Positions 46,598 to 55,436 are shown, numbered from the stretch's first letter. The stretch: 64,000 nucleotides of DNA from Paenibacillus cellulositrophicus (GCF_009363095.1 NZ_CP045295.1:3703501-3767500); one strand, 5' to 3'. Numbers and translations are program-made. The notes: generated from the sequence alone by a model not told the origin.

Positions 46598-47767
46598 TTA
46601 GTTCAGCTCCGGTTTGACCGGACCGATCACGTACACCTTAAGGCCGGATTTACGGCCAAAGTTGCGTGCCTGCTGGACGGAATCGTAGTATATATCGATT
46701 TTATTTCCCTTAATGGCTCCGCCGGTGTCTTCCGCACGACGGAAGCCAACGCCTTCAATGTAAACCCACCATCCCAAAGGAATGACGCTTGGATCAACCG
46801 CAATCGTGCGGCCTTCTGTGACGCGTGTTCCTGTGGCGGTGCGTGTGCCGACTCCGGACTCGCCAGACGAATAAGCGGTCATGGATACTTTGATCAGCTT
46901 CTTGTAGGAAAAGTCAACGCCGGCCTTGCTGACCCGGTTGTTACTGCTGCTGCTGACCTTCTTCACCTTGGCAGGGGTAGAAGAAGCTTTGGCAACGGCT
47001 GTTTTGACTTCGGTCACTACGGGAACAGGCTTTTTCTTCGTGCCGACGGCAATGACCGTATCCTTGGTCACCGTCTGCACTTTTTTGCCCACCATCTTCA
47101 TGGACACCAGCTTGCCGTCTTTGTACTTCTTCTCAATGTACTGCACCATGACGCCAGGAGATCCCTGCTGAATCACCCGCGACTCGCCTTTGTAAATGCT
47201 GGGGTCGGAGGTTTTGACCACCCGGAAGGGGAGGGATTCATGACGCTGTACCACTTGTTTGTTCATCCGGACGATCCGGATGTCCGTGTTGGTGGAGACC
47301 GCCGTTTCGACAGCCGGAGTGACAATGTCTGTTTCCTTGACTTTGACGCCGGTTTCTTTCAGCACGTCACCGACCGTCTTGGCCGTTGTATACAAATGCT
47401 TCGTTGCACCATCAGCCGTCACCTTCACAGGACTCGCGCGGTCGATCACGACCTTGTCGCCGTCGGATATAGCCCCGCTCAGCGGCATCGATATTTGGTC
47501 CTCGGGTTTCAGACTGATTTCTTGCTCATCCAGCATTTCTTGAAGTAAAGATGTATTGGTCTGTACAGATTTCATTTGACCGTCTACTACCAAATAAACT
47601 TGTTTTCGCGATTGACTGTACACGAGCAGCAAGATCATCAGGGTAACCGCGATTGAAACGATAGCTGCAGTGGAGATCTGGCGCAAATTCTCATGCTTCC
47701 ATCGCAATGCGTAAGACATGCTGGAGATTTTTGAATCATGGGTCTTCTCTGGTTGGAAAACGCCCAC
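46598..47767 (-). CDS. yabE: Cell-wall protein with DUF348, G5 and 3D domains (YabE-like)
   Basis: 389 aa exported protein related to RpfB/YabE. One N-terminal membrane segment (about 34-52) is followed by two DUF348 repeats, a G5 domain (about 165-245), a Lys/Ser-rich linker, and a C-terminal 3D domain with the conserved Asp residues (MTAYSSGESGVGTRTATGT, TIAVDPSVIPLGWWVYIE, AEDTGGAIKGNKIDIY). It is probably a murein-cleaving enzyme. The GTG at 47767 has AAGGAGG 9 bases ahead. A ydaO-type riboswitch in its leader ties expression to c-di-AMP. Confidence 0.93.
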   Translation of the reverse strand: MGVFQPEKTHDSKISSMSYALRWKHENLRQISTAAIVSIAVTLMILLLVYSQSRKQVYLVVDGQMKSVQTNTSLLQEMLDEQEISLKPEDQISMPLSGAISDGDKVVIDRASPVKVTADGATKHLYTTAKTVGDVLKETGVKVKETDIVTPAVETAVSTNTDIRIVRMNKQVVQRHESLPFRVVKTSDPSIYKGESRVIQQGSPGVMVQYIEKKYKDGKLVSMKMVGKKVQTVTKDTVIAVGTKKKPVPVVTEVKTAVAKASSTPAKVKKVSSSSNNRVSKAGVDFSYKKLIKVSMTAYSSGESGVGTRTATGTRVTEGRTIAVDPSVIPLGWWVYIEGVGFRRAEDTGGAIKGNKIDIYYDSVQQARNFGRKSGLKVYVIGPVKPELN

Positions 47768-47842
47768 TTTCTCGATCCTCCTTCATAGCCTCGCCGTCTA
47801 GAGTTATGCATGATTGTATTTGACGCGACTATACTCAATTTT

Positions 47843-47899
47843 TTACAAGAACCCACAGAAAGCATGCGTTCTTGCACCATGAACCAATCTCTCCATCAT
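47843..47899 (-). CDS. Putative 18-aa leader peptide in the yabE leader
   Basis: An ORF of 18 codons (MMERLVHGARTHAFCGFL) begins at ATG 47899 with a perfect AGGAGGTGA at 47906-47914, spacing 6. This is a stronger ribosome site than that of most genes here. Its last third forms an inverted repeat (CAAGAAC / GTTCTTG). It lies between the riboswitch terminator and yabE. It may be a leader peptide or a chance ORF; translation is unproven. Confidence 0.45.
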   Translation of the reverse strand: MMERLVHGARTHAFCGFL

Positions 47900-47950
47900 G
47901 ATTTGTCACCTCCTGTTATACAACAGTATGATGACTGCCTCTCCTTTATT

Positions 47951-48003
47951 CAAAACAAAAGAAGCCGATAGAAAAGAGCTTACGAGGACTCTTTCGTGGC
48001 TTC
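47951..48003 (-). terminator. Riboswitch expression-platform terminator
   Basis: GAAGCC and GGCTTC close an outer stem with an inner AAAGAG/CTCTTT stem, followed on the minus strand by TTTTGTTTTG. It lies directly after the ydaO aptamer. Confidence 0.85.
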
Positions 48004-48034
48004 CGGATGTCTGAATATCGGAATTGTCATGCAC

Positions 48035-48270
48035 GAGGGTACCTCTCTTTATCCGCTTACGGGGTTAGCTGTCGGGTTCGGGCGAAAGAGAGCCGCCCTA
48101 TTCGCGTCCTTACGCTCATGGCGTAAAGCCGTTCAATTCACCCCAGAGACCCAAGAAAGAAATCAAATACGCTTGCGAGCATGGGACCGCTTCCGGTCTG
48201 TCATGACCCGCTCCAGTATTGGTTCCCCCGTTCTCCCATGCGGGAGACTCAGCGAGACTGGTTCATGAAG
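48035..48270 (-). ncRNA. ydaO-yuaA type c-di-AMP riboswitch
   Basis: On the minus strand the conserved blocks appear in order: TCGCTGAGTCTCCCGCAT, GGGAGAACGGGGGAACC, TTGGGTCTCTGGGGTGAAT, GGACGCGAATAGGGCGG and CCCGAACCCGACAGCTAACC followed by CCGTAAGCG. These are the ydaO-yuaA hallmarks. The family senses cyclic di-AMP and usually stops transcription of cell-wall or potassium genes when the ligand is high. Ends are approximate. Confidence 0.92.
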
Positions 48271-48316
48271 CTGCGAAGGTAAGACCTTAACGACAGCTCA
48301 ATGATTCACTGAAAAG

Positions 48317-48346
48317 ATGATATCCTGTTTTGATGCATGTTGTAAA
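48317..48346 (-). promoter_or_regulatory. Promoter of the riboswitch-yabE transcript
   Basis: TTTACA and TATCAT are 18 bp apart on the minus strand, about 50 bp before the aptamer. Confidence 0.55.
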
Positions 48347-48468
48347 GCGGTAATCAACCACGTTTATTTGAAAAAGTGGTTAAAAAAATGTAATATTCGG
48401 CGTTTTGTTTGTTAAAATTCTTTAATCATTCGCTCATGCTCATTTTTTCGGCTGTTTTTCTCCCGATT

Positions 48469-49239
48469 TCACACAATTCCAAATCGTTCCAGCCCATTTT
48501 GGGTGGTAATCTGGGCAATTTCCTCCAGGTCAACCCCCTTAATCTGGGCTGCCGCTTCAGCGACCAGACGGACGTTTGCCGACTCGTTTCTCTTCCCTCG
48601 GAAGGGGTGCGGTGTGAGATAAGGGGAGTCGGTCTCGATGAGCAGCCTGTCCATCGGAACCTGAGCCAGGACCTCTTTGGGGACTCTGGCATTCTTGAAC
48701 GTAATCGGTCCGCCAAACGAAAGATGGAAGCCCATATTCAGGCACAGCTTCGCGGTTTCCCAGCTCCCCGAGAATGAGTGCATGACGCCGCCGACCTCGC
48801 CGGCCTTCTCTTCCCGTAATATTTTCACAATATCCTCATGGGCGTCCCGGTTATGTATAACAATTGGCATGTTGAGCTCTCGGGCCAATCCGATCTGCTG
48901 GCGGAGGACCCGGTGCTGCACATCCTTCGGCGAGGTGTCCCAGTAGTAATCCAGTCCAATTTCACCGATGGCCACCACCTTGGGATGACTGCATAAGGAT
49001 GCAATCCACTCCAGATCGCCTTCCTGCATAAAAACGGCGTCCTGCGGATGCCAGCCTATGGCCGCATATATAAAATCATACGTTTCCACCAGCTTCATCG
49101 TCGATGGGATCGTCTCTCGGTTAAAACCAACGTTGATCATCCGGGTTACACCGGCTTGTACGGCATTGTCAATGACCCGCTCCCGGTCCTCGTCGAATTG
49201 TTGCGCATCCAGATGGGTGTGCGTGTCGAACAGTTCCAT
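48469..49239 (-). CDS. tatD: TatD-family metal-dependent DNase
   Basis: 256 aa amidohydrolase-fold nuclease. It begins MELFDTHTHLDAQQFDEDRE with the HxH metal site, and shows GEIGLDYYWDTS, PIVIHNRDAHED, HSFSGSWE and LLIETDSPYLTPHPFRGKRN. The ATG at 49239 has AAAGGAG upstream. In B. subtilis metS lies upstream; here an HD-domain gene takes that place. Confidence 0.94.
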   Translation of the reverse strand: MELFDTHTHLDAQQFDEDRERVIDNAVQAGVTRMINVGFNRETIPSTMKLVETYDFIYAAIGWHPQDAVFMQEGDLEWIASLCSHPKVVAIGEIGLDYYWDTSPKDVQHRVLRQQIGLARELNMPIVIHNRDAHEDIVKILREEKAGEVGGVMHSFSGSWETAKLCLNMGFHLSFGGPITFKNARVPKEVLAQVPMDRLLIETDSPYLTPHPFRGKRNESANVRLVAEAAAQIKGVDLEEIAQITTQNGLERFGIV

Positions 49240-49297
49240 GAATTTGAACTCCTTTCTTGTCGGTACCACATGTTCCTTTTCGTACGGCATTTTGTCA

Positions 49298-50578
49298 TTA
49301 AAGCTTGAAAATGCGGGAAATCGAAGGAGAAAGATCGGTTATCGCCTTTTCCAGTTTGTCTTCCGGATAATACAAGTGATATTTCCCGCGGTGAATGCCG
49401 CTGATGGAGCGGACAATATCCGACACCTCGGATATTTCCCGCAGCTGCTCCTGGCGGTCGAGCAGCAGGATCTGTTTCTGGCTCGACTCGTCACCCGGAC
49501 GAAATACATCGTAAGGAAGATCGGTCGGAAAATCAATCTCCAGATCGTATTCTGGGTTCATTCCGGCTTGTCCAAACTCCCGACGGATTTCATCGATCAT
49601 TTCCAAATCGACGGAGTCCATTTCTACATATTTATACAGTTTGCGGTGCATAAATCGGGTGCACAGCTCGCTGAGTATGCGGTCGTCCTCATAGGACCAC
49701 TGGAGGAAGGCCGTTTGAATCAGCGCCTCGTCCAGCTTCAGATAAGCTTGCACGTCCAGTTTGTCTTCAAAGAGCTGCGGCAGCGGCTCGACCATAAAGC
49801 CAAATGGATAACCATCCTGGTACAGCTCCTTGGCCCGCCGGAAAATTTGGCGCAAAATAATTTCTGAACTGCGGGTTACCGGATGGAAGTAAACCTGCCA
49901 GTACATCTGGTACCTGGACATTAAATAATCCTCCACAGCATGCATCCCGGACTCTTTGACCACCACTCTGCCCTGATAAGGACGGAGCATCCGTAAAATA
50001 CGGTCAATATCAATCGTGCCGTAGTTCACCCCGGTGTAATAGGCATCCCGAAGCAGGTAATCCATCCGGTCGGCATCCAAGGGGCTCGAAACGAGGTTCA
50101 CCACAATCGGTTTATCATAGGTCTTCGCGATGACGGCGGATACCTTGTCCGGGAAGTCCGGGGCAATCTCGCTCAATATATCATTCACTTCCGTATCTCC
50201 GGTGACAATCCGACGCGTCCAGTCTTCATGATTCATATGAAAGGCCTCTTCAATCGAATGAGAAAAGGGGCCGTGTCCCAGGTCATGCAGCAGCGCCGCA
50301 CACAGCGTCAGCAGCCTCTCTTCTTTCGGCCAATCCGGATATCCGCTGCGCTCAAATTGCGAAATAATCCGCCGTGTAATCTCATATACCCCTAAAGAAT
50401 GGGAGAAACGGCTGTGCTCCGCTCCATGAAACGTCAAATACGAGGTTCCAAGCTGCCGGATCCGCCGCAAACGCTGAAATTCGGTTGTATTAATGAGCCT
50501 CCAAATCGTGGAGTCCTGGACGTGAATATAATTGTGAACCGGATCTTTAAAAACCTTTTCCTCACTTAGTGGGTTCAT
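49298..50578 (-). CDS. HD-domain phosphohydrolase (YwfO-like)
   Basis: About 426 aa. The HD metal residues are in SRFSHSLGVYE, AALLHDLGHGPFSHSIEE and SSPLDADRMDYLLRDA. It begins MNPLSEEKVFKDPVHNYIHV. B. subtilis YwfO of this family hydrolyses dNTPs; the same activity is likely but not certain here. The ATG at 50578 has GGAG 11 bases ahead; an ATG seven codons upstream has none. It is divergent from abrB and shares its control region. Confidence 0.88.
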   Translation of the reverse strand: MNPLSEEKVFKDPVHNYIHVQDSTIWRLINTTEFQRLRRIRQLGTSYLTFHGAEHSRFSHSLGVYEITRRIISQFERSGYPDWPKEERLLTLCAALLHDLGHGPFSHSIEEAFHMNHEDWTRRIVTGDTEVNDILSEIAPDFPDKVSAVIAKTYDKPIVVNLVSSPLDADRMDYLLRDAYYTGVNYGTIDIDRILRMLRPYQGRVVVKESGMHAVEDYLMSRYQMYWQVYFHPVTRSSEIILRQIFRRAKELYQDGYPFGFMVEPLPQLFEDKLDVQAYLKLDEALIQTAFLQWSYEDDRILSELCTRFMHRKLYKYVEMDSVDLEMIDEIRREFGQAGMNPEYDLEIDFPTDLPYDVFRPGDESSQKQILLLDRQEQLREISEVSDIVRSISGIHRGKYHLYYPEDKLEKAITDLSPSISRIFKL

Positions 50579-50696
50579 GTTCAGGTCAACTCCATTCATT
50601 TTGTGAAATTCGGGTTGTTAAGTGTTTTAATTTTGAAATATTTTTGACAATTAGTGTCGATACATGTCGAAATAAGCAGAATTAAGGTTTTCCAAA

Positions 50697-50725
50697 TCGA
50701 CATTATACTACCAAGGCGATATAAT
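50697..50725 (+). promoter_or_regulatory. abrB promoter, distal
   Basis: TCGACA and a perfect TATAAT are 17 bp apart. A 0A box overlaps the -35. Confidence 0.6.
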
Positions 50726-50799
50726 TGGAAAAGAATCCTGATATGAGTGATTTCCTAGCTGTTATGCTATTTGTAAGGTTATTGAACCAAATTTACTGG

Positions 50800-50828
50800 T
50801 TGACTGTTTTGGGAATCGTTGGTATTAT
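50800..50828 (+). promoter_or_regulatory. abrB promoter, proximal
   Basis: TTGACT and TATTAT are 17 bp apart. The perfect 0A box TTGTCGAA at 50851-50858 lies about 15 bases after the expected start, the position from which Spo0A represses abrB in B. subtilis. Confidence 0.7.
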
Positions 50829-50901
50829 TGATATCATTAAAGAGAGAACGTTGTCGAATTATGACATTTTAAAACTATGGCGAGAGGAGCAATGATCAGT
50901 T

Positions 50902-51156
50902 ATGATGAAATCAACTGGTATTGTAAGAAAGGTAGACGAACTGGGTCGGGTAGTTATCCCCATTGAACTGCGCCGTACCTTGGGCATTGGAGAGAAAGAC
51001 GCACTTGAGATTTACGTGGACGGAGAACGTATTATGCTCAAGAAATACGAACCGGCCTGCATCTTCTGCGGCAATGCCGAGAATGTTACTTACTTCAAAG
51101 GAAAAATTGTTTGTCACGATTGCATATCAGAAATCCCAACACCTGTGACAAATTAA
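50902..51156 (+). CDS. abrB: Transition-state regulator AbrB with cysteine-rich C-terminus
   Basis: 84 aa on the plus strand. The first 48 residues (STGIVRKVDELGRVVIPIEL, then GEKDALEIYVDGERIMLKKY) are the AbrB swapped-hairpin DNA-binding domain. The rest differs from B. subtilis AbrB: Cys53 and Cys56 (CIFC), then Cys71 and Cys74 (CHDC), a likely zinc knuckle. AbrB represses post-exponential genes until Spo0A represses abrB. The ATG pair at 50902/50905 has GAGAGGAG 12 bases upstream. Opposite orientation to its neighbours is conserved. Confidence 0.93.
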   Translation: MMKSTGIVRKVDELGRVVIPIELRRTLGIGEKDALEIYVDGERIMLKKYEPACIFCGNAENVTYFKGKIVCHDCISEIPTPVTN

Positions 51157-51460
51157 GATTTTTAGTATATAATAAGAGTAATTCAAATTGTTAATTCTAA
51201 CCTTTTTCATATCTCCTTGGTGTCTCCTCGGCTTAGAACCCGGCCGTGGGAGGCATTTTTTTTGATTGTCGGCGATATGACCGCTCCAAGGAGAAGAGAA
51301 GCAGCCGCACGACGTCCCACCCCGGCTGCTTCCATTTTGCCACAAATTCCCTAACCTCGGAAAAACTTTCATCCCTATAAAAGGCGACTGTTTTTTCAAA
51401 AATGTGGTTTACCCACCAAATCTCTCTCTTCTACCTACTGCTCCCTCACCACTGCATTTA
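51157..51460. other. Intergenic region abrB-rsmI
   Basis: 304 bp between convergent genes. It contains the abrB terminator at 51221-51263; no clear rsmI terminator or further gene was found. Confidence 0.6.
51221..51263 (+). terminator. Terminator of abrB
   Basis: TGTCTCC pairs with GGAGGCA (one wobble), with an inner CGGC/GCCG pairing, followed by eight T residues on the plus strand. Confidence 0.88.
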
Positions 51461-52345
51461 TTACAATAGCGCGTTATATACATCTCTTTTGGAAACGCCG
51501 CGGTCGGCGGCTGCCTTCTTCATGGCGTCTTTCCTTGGCAACCCTTCCCCTTCGTAATGCTGCACATGCTCTTCCACGGTCATCTCCTGCCACCAAGCAT
51601 CCCGCTGCTTCTGCTCCTCCTTCGGATCCGCGCCTTCCAGTACGAGGCAGTATTCGCCAATCGGAGCATGCTCCTCCAGATACTCGAGGCACTCTTCAAT
51701 GGTTCCCCTGACAAACTCCTCATATCGCTTGGTCAGCTCACGGGCAAGCACAATTCTCCGATTGCCGAGAATTTCAAGGATGGCCTTGAGTGTCTTCATT
51801 ACCCGATGAGGCGATTCGTAAAACAGCAGCGTTCCGGATGCCGCCTGCAACGGCTCCAGCACCGCTTGAATCTCTTTGCGTTCCCGGGGAAGAAAACCGA
51901 TAAACGTAAAGCGCTCGGTCGGAAGTCCCGACACGATCAGGGAGGATAACGCAGCATTGGCACCCGGGACCGGAATAACGGAAATCCCTTGTTCCAACGC
52001 CAGCTGGACGAGATCGGCCCCGGGGTCGGAAATCGCCGGCAGACCGGCATCGCTGACAAGAGCCAAATTTTTTCCTTCTATTATATAGCGTATTAATTCG
52101 GGTCCGCTTGCCGCCTTATTATGCTCATGATAACTGAACAACATCGACGGGGAAATGTCGAAATGGGTGAGCAGCTTGCGCGTCTGCCTTGTATCCTCTG
52201 CGGCGATGATGTCACAGACCTTTAGCGTGTTTACCGCCCGAAACGTCATGTCCTCCAAATTGCCGATGGGCGTGGCCACCAGGTATAACGAACCCGGCGC
52301 GCCCTCTTCTTTTTCCTGAAAACTGCTTTGTATGCTCAGACTCAT
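51461..52345 (-). CDS. rsmI: 16S rRNA 2'-O-ribose methyltransferase RsmI
   Basis: 294 aa. RsmI methylates the ribose of C1402 in the ribosomal P site. Its tetrapyrrole-methylase fold shows LYLVATPIGNLEDMTFRA, AAEDTRQTRKLL, ALVSDAGLPAISDPG and PGANAALSSLIVSGL. It overlaps the trmN6-like gene by 4 bases (ATGA). The yazA (GIY-YIG) gene that lies here in B. subtilis is missing. Confidence 0.96.
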   Translation of the reverse strand: MSLSIQSSFQEKEEGAPGSLYLVATPIGNLEDMTFRAVNTLKVCDIIAAEDTRQTRKLLTHFDISPSMLFSYHEHNKAASGPELIRYIIEGKNLALVSDAGLPAISDPGADLVQLALEQGISVIPVPGANAALSSLIVSGLPTERFTFIGFLPRERKEIQAVLEPLQAASGTLLFYESPHRVMKTLKAILEILGNRRIVLARELTKRYEEFVRGTIEECLEYLEEHAPIGEYCLVLEGADPKEEQKQRDAWWQEMTVEEHVQHYEGEGLPRKDAMKKAAADRGVSKRDVYNALL

Positions 52346-53109
52346 TCTTTTCCCTCTTTAGCTCCGTAGTAAATATCCAGAATTTCCGGACAATAGCTGT
52401 TATTCTCATTATATACAATGAGCGGCGGCAGCAACCGCACCTCCGGCTTGCCCTCCCTCATCGCCTCGACCAGCACCATATTCGCCTCCAAGTGGGCCCT
52501 CGGATGAACAAAGCGAATCCGTTTCGGCTCCAGCCGATGCTGCCGCATCAGTGATATAATGTCTGCAAGCCGCTGCGGCTTATGAACCATGCTGACTTTC
52601 CCGCCGGGCTTTACCAATCTGAAGCAGGTCTGAATAACCTCTTCCAGGGTGCAGCTGATTTCATGGCGGGCGATCGCCTGGTGAGGATTCAGCTTGATAT
52701 CGCTGCCGTTCAGCGGCATATAGGGCGGATTGACTGTAATGGCGTCATATACGCCGTGCCCGGTCTCCTTGTGCAGCTCCCGCAAATCGCCTTCGCGGAT
52801 GAGAACCCGGTCATTCAAGCCGTTCAGCTCCACGCTCCGCCGGGCCATATCCGCCAGACGGGGCTGAATTTCAATACCTTCGATGGCCGCCGCGGTACGG
52901 GTGGTGAGCAGCATCGGAATGACACCGTTGCCCGTACACAGGTCGAGCACTCTCCCCTTGGCCGGAATCCCCGCGAAACGTGCCAGAAGCACCGCATCCA
53001 TGGAAAAGCTGAACACTTCGTCGCTTTGGATAATATGCAAATCATGCGTCAGCAGATCGTCGAGACGTTCCGTCGGCCGCAGGCTTACCTGTGATTTATC
53101 AATTTTCAT
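52342..53109 (-). CDS. N6-adenine tRNA/nucleic acid methyltransferase (YabB/TrmN6-like)
   Basis: 255 aa Rossmann-fold methyltransferase. The SAM site VLDLCTGNGVIPMLL and the adenine-N6 motif TVNPPYMPLN are clear. The family modifies A37 of tRNA1(Val) in E. coli (TrmN6); the B. subtilis homologue YabB has a similar role. The ATG at 53109 has GAAGGA 9 bases ahead. It lies after the yabA terminator, so it starts a new unit with rsmI. Confidence 0.9.
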   Translation of the reverse strand: MKIDKSQVSLRPTERLDDLLTHDLHIIQSDEVFSFSMDAVLLARFAGIPAKGRVLDLCTGNGVIPMLLTTRTAAAIEGIEIQPRLADMARRSVELNGLNDRVLIREGDLRELHKETGHGVYDAITVNPPYMPLNGSDIKLNPHQAIARHEISCTLEEVIQTCFRLVKPGGKVSMVHKPQRLADIISLMRQHRLEPKRIRFVHPRAHLEANMVLVEAMREGKPEVRLLPPLIVYNENNSYCPEILDIYYGAKEGKE

Positions 53110-53189
53110 TCTTCATTTTCCTTCTCTGCAGCATAGGGTAACCTTCCTTGTTACTTTACATAAAACCATTGTAAACCATAAAAACATTG

Positions 53190-53218
53190 AAAAAAAACCG
53201 TAGGGAGTTATCCTACGG
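53190..53218 (-). terminator. Terminator of yabA
   Basis: CCGTAGG and CCTACGG with a 7-base loop, followed by eight T residues on the minus strand. Confidence 0.92.
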
Positions 53219-53220
53219 CT

Positions 53221-53586
53221 TCATTTATTCAGAAAAGACAGGCAGAAAAGGCAATCGCCTTCTGTGCGCAAATGTCCATAATAGACGTTGCATATATGGA
53301 AACCTTCGTGATACAGCCTCGCGAGGTTGTCGTATCCTTCCCCCACCACGTCCTCGATCTCATGCTCCTGCTCTGCTGTGGCATGGGCCGGTTGTGGCAG
53401 CGGGGATCCTTCCTCCGGTATGGCTCCTTTTAATATTTTGCGCAGCTGCTCATTCTCCAGGCTCAGGCGGTTGTTTTCCTCCAGCAGCTCTTTGATGAGA
53501 AGCTTCATTTCACCCAGATCACTGTGAACCTGCTCCATTTGTGTTTCCATCTCTTGAATGTGTGCAAAAATATTTTTCTTTTCCAA
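53221..53586 (-). CDS. yabA: DNA replication initiation-control protein YabA
   Basis: 121 aa. An N-terminal leucine-zipper coiled coil ([20 protein letters not shown]) forms the tetramer, and a C-terminal zinc domain ([13 protein letters not shown] ... GDCLFC) contacts DnaA and DnaN. YabA limits re-initiation. The start is TTG at 53586 with GGGGTGG just ahead. It follows ricT by 29 bases. Confidence 0.95.
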   Translation of the reverse strand: MEKKNIFAHIQEMETQMEQVHSDLGEMKLLIKELLEENNRLSLENEQLRKILKGAIPEEGSPLPQPAHATAEQEHEIEDVVGEGYDNLARLYHEGFHICNVYYGHLRTEGDCLFCLSFLNK

Positions 53587-53615
53587 GTTTCCACCCCGAA
53601 AGTAACCTCTACGGT

Positions 53616-54416
53616 TTACTTGATGACAACATCATCCAATGGCAGTTCCTTGACCTTGCTGATTTCAAACAGCTGGACATGGACGCTTCGGCTGCCGGCA
53701 TTGATACCGACCACTTTGCCTTCTCCCAACGATGTGATGACGATTTTGCCTACTGATGGCAGCTCTTCCTTCACACTTTCATAATTATCATGCTCATATT
53801 TCAGACAGCACATGAGTCTTCCGCACAAGCCGGAGATTTTGGTCGGATTCAGCGACAAGCTCTGGTCTTTAGCCATCTTGATGGATACAGGCTCGAAATC
53901 GCCGAGCCAGGACGAACAGCAAAGGATGCGACCGCATGGGCCGATACCGCCCAGCATCTTGGCTTCGTCACGTACACCAATTTGTCTAAGCTCGATCCGA
54001 GTCCGGAAAATACCGGCCAGATCCTTGACGAGCTCGCGAAAATCCACTCTTCCCTCAGCCGTAAAATAAAATATAATTTTATTTCGGTCAAACGTAAATT
54101 CCACATCCACCAGCTTCATCTTGAGGCCGTGATCGCGGATTTTATTTAAACAGGTGGCAAAAGCATCCTTGGCGGCCTGCTTGTTCTCTTCCACAACCCG
54201 TGCGTCAGAATCACCGGCGATCCGGATGACCTTCTTCAGCGGGAGGACCACATCGGATTCCTGCACCTCTTTTTTTCCAACGACAACCTTGCCGTATTCG
54301 ATACCGCGCGCCGTTTCGACGATAACGCTGTTATCCTTCTCAATCGGGAAATCGAGCGGATCGAAGTAATAAATTTTGCCCGCCTTTTTAAAACGGACAC
54401 CCACTACACTGTACAA
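53616..54416 (-). CDS. ricT: RicT (YaaT), PSP1-domain Fe-S/mRNA-maturation factor
   Basis: 266 aa. It contains the cysteine motifs [16 protein letters not shown] and [17 protein letters not shown] that bind a 4Fe-4S cluster in the RicAFT complex. In B. subtilis this complex promotes RNase Y-dependent mRNA maturation, biofilm formation and sporulation. A TTG start at 54416 has AAGGGGG 7 bases ahead. It lies 45 bases after holB. Confidence 0.94.
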   Translation of the reverse strand: MYSVVGVRFKKAGKIYYFDPLDFPIEKDNSVIVETARGIEYGKVVVGKKEVQESDVVLPLKKVIRIAGDSDARVVEENKQAAKDAFATCLNKIRDHGLKMKLVDVEFTFDRNKIIFYFTAEGRVDFRELVKDLAGIFRTRIELRQIGVRDEAKMLGGIGPCGRILCCSSWLGDFEPVSIKMAKDQSLSLNPTKISGLCGRLMCCLKYEHDNYESVKEELPSVGKIVITSLGEGKVVGINAGSRSVHVQLFEISKVKELPLDDVVIK

Positions 54417-54461
54417 AAACTAACCCCCTTATATGCCAGAGACCATTGGCTAGCCTTGAAG

Positions 54462-55436
54462 CTATCCTTCCAAACCGATTAAAAACTGTTCAAGACAGAG
54501 TTGGCTATTCACATTGTAGCGCAATTTCTTCCTGCATTCTGCGGCTAAATCCATATAGGAGACCCATTGTGCCGTGCTGCGGGTTAAAGCATGTGTAGAC
54601 AAAAAGTCCAACTGATCTATGAAAACGATACTTTCGTGCTTACCGTACTGGACGTGAAGCATATCTTTGAACCACAAATGAAACAAATTAAGCAGTGTAT
54701 CCAAGTGATCGGATAACCCGGCTTTGAACACCTTCTGCCCTGCGGTCACCAGAGCGGAGCTGCCTCGGCCTAGAGCTTCCTTCCCTAATTGTAACACTAC
54801 GTTTCTAATTTCTGCAAACCAATTCTGCTCCATCAGCTCGCGGCATCCGTCCAGTCCCGACAATAGGTGAACGGCGCATCTGGCAAGCGGTGAAGGGTAT
54901 CCTTCATCCACCAGCGTCTGCAGCATCAGCCCGGGGCTGAGCGGGGTAAAAGGCACCAGCTGCGCGCGCGACTGAATCGTTGGGAGCAGAGCCTGTCCAT
55001 TCTCCGTGATCAAAATCGCCACGGCCGGAATGGGCGGCTCCTCCAGAAACTTCAGCAGGCTGTTGGCCGCCTGCACGGTCATCGTATCAGCCTGGTCGAT
55101 AATATATACCTTCGGATTCTTTGATTCCGAGCGATAGGAAAAGACCCGCTGTAAGTCGCGGATCTGGTCGATTTTGATAGACGATCCATCCGGAGCAAGG
55201 AGATGAAGATCGGGGTGATTGCCGTGTTCTACTTTGCGGCATTCGAGGCATTGCCCGCAGGCGTCGTCCTCAAGCGTAGTACAGAAGAGTGCTTGGGCAA
55301 ACGTCCGGGCCGTCTTCATCTGCCCGCTCCCCGCTGGACCGCTGAATATATAAGCATGGCTGACGGAGTTTCGGCGAAGGGCGTTTTGCAGCATTTGCTT
55401 TGCCGCATCCTGACCCGCAATATCTGCAAAAGACAT
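54462..55436 (-). CDS. holB: DNA polymerase III delta-prime subunit
   Basis: 324 aa clamp-loader subunit. An AAA-like fold has SHAYIFSGPAGSGQMKTA, where Gln replaces the usual Walker Lys region, as expected for a non-hydrolysing delta-prime. A zinc module (CGQCLECRKVEHGNHPD), YIIDQADTMTVQAANSLLKF and LPTIQSRAQLV follow. The ATG at 55436 (MSFADIAGQ) has GAGAGG close ahead; the frame is open upstream without support. Confidence 0.93.
   Translation of the reverse strand: MSFADIAGQDAAKQMLQNALRRNSVSHAYIFSGPAGSGQMKTARTFAQALFCTTLEDDACGQCLECRKVEHGNHPDLHLLAPDGSSIKIDQIRDLQRVFSYRSESKNPKVYIIDQADTMTVQAANSLLKFLEEPPIPAVAILITENGQALLPTIQSRAQLVPFTPLSPGLMLQTLVDEGYPSPLARCAVHLLSGLDGCRELMEQNWFAEIRNVVLQLGKEALGRGSSALVTAGQKVFKAGLSDHLDTLLNLFHLWFKDMLHVQYGKHESIVFIDQLDFLSTHALTRSTAQWVSYMDLAAECRKKLRYNVNSQLCLEQFLIGLEG

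Larger units (their letters stand above)
50579..50901. other. Divergent control region abrB-HD gene with Spo0A boxes
   Basis: About 320 bp. On the plus strand TGTCGAT (50655-50661), TGTCGAAA (50665-50672) and TTGTCGAA (50851-50858), and on the minus strand TGTCGATTT (50694-50702), match or nearly match the 0A box TGNCGAA. Two plus-strand promoters lie between them. Confidence 0.7.

Noticed and set aside
47996..48268. 90-codon plus-strand ORF over the yabE leader
   Set aside because: It lies on the reverse of the ydaO riboswitch, has no ribosome site, and its sequence is explained by the conserved RNA.
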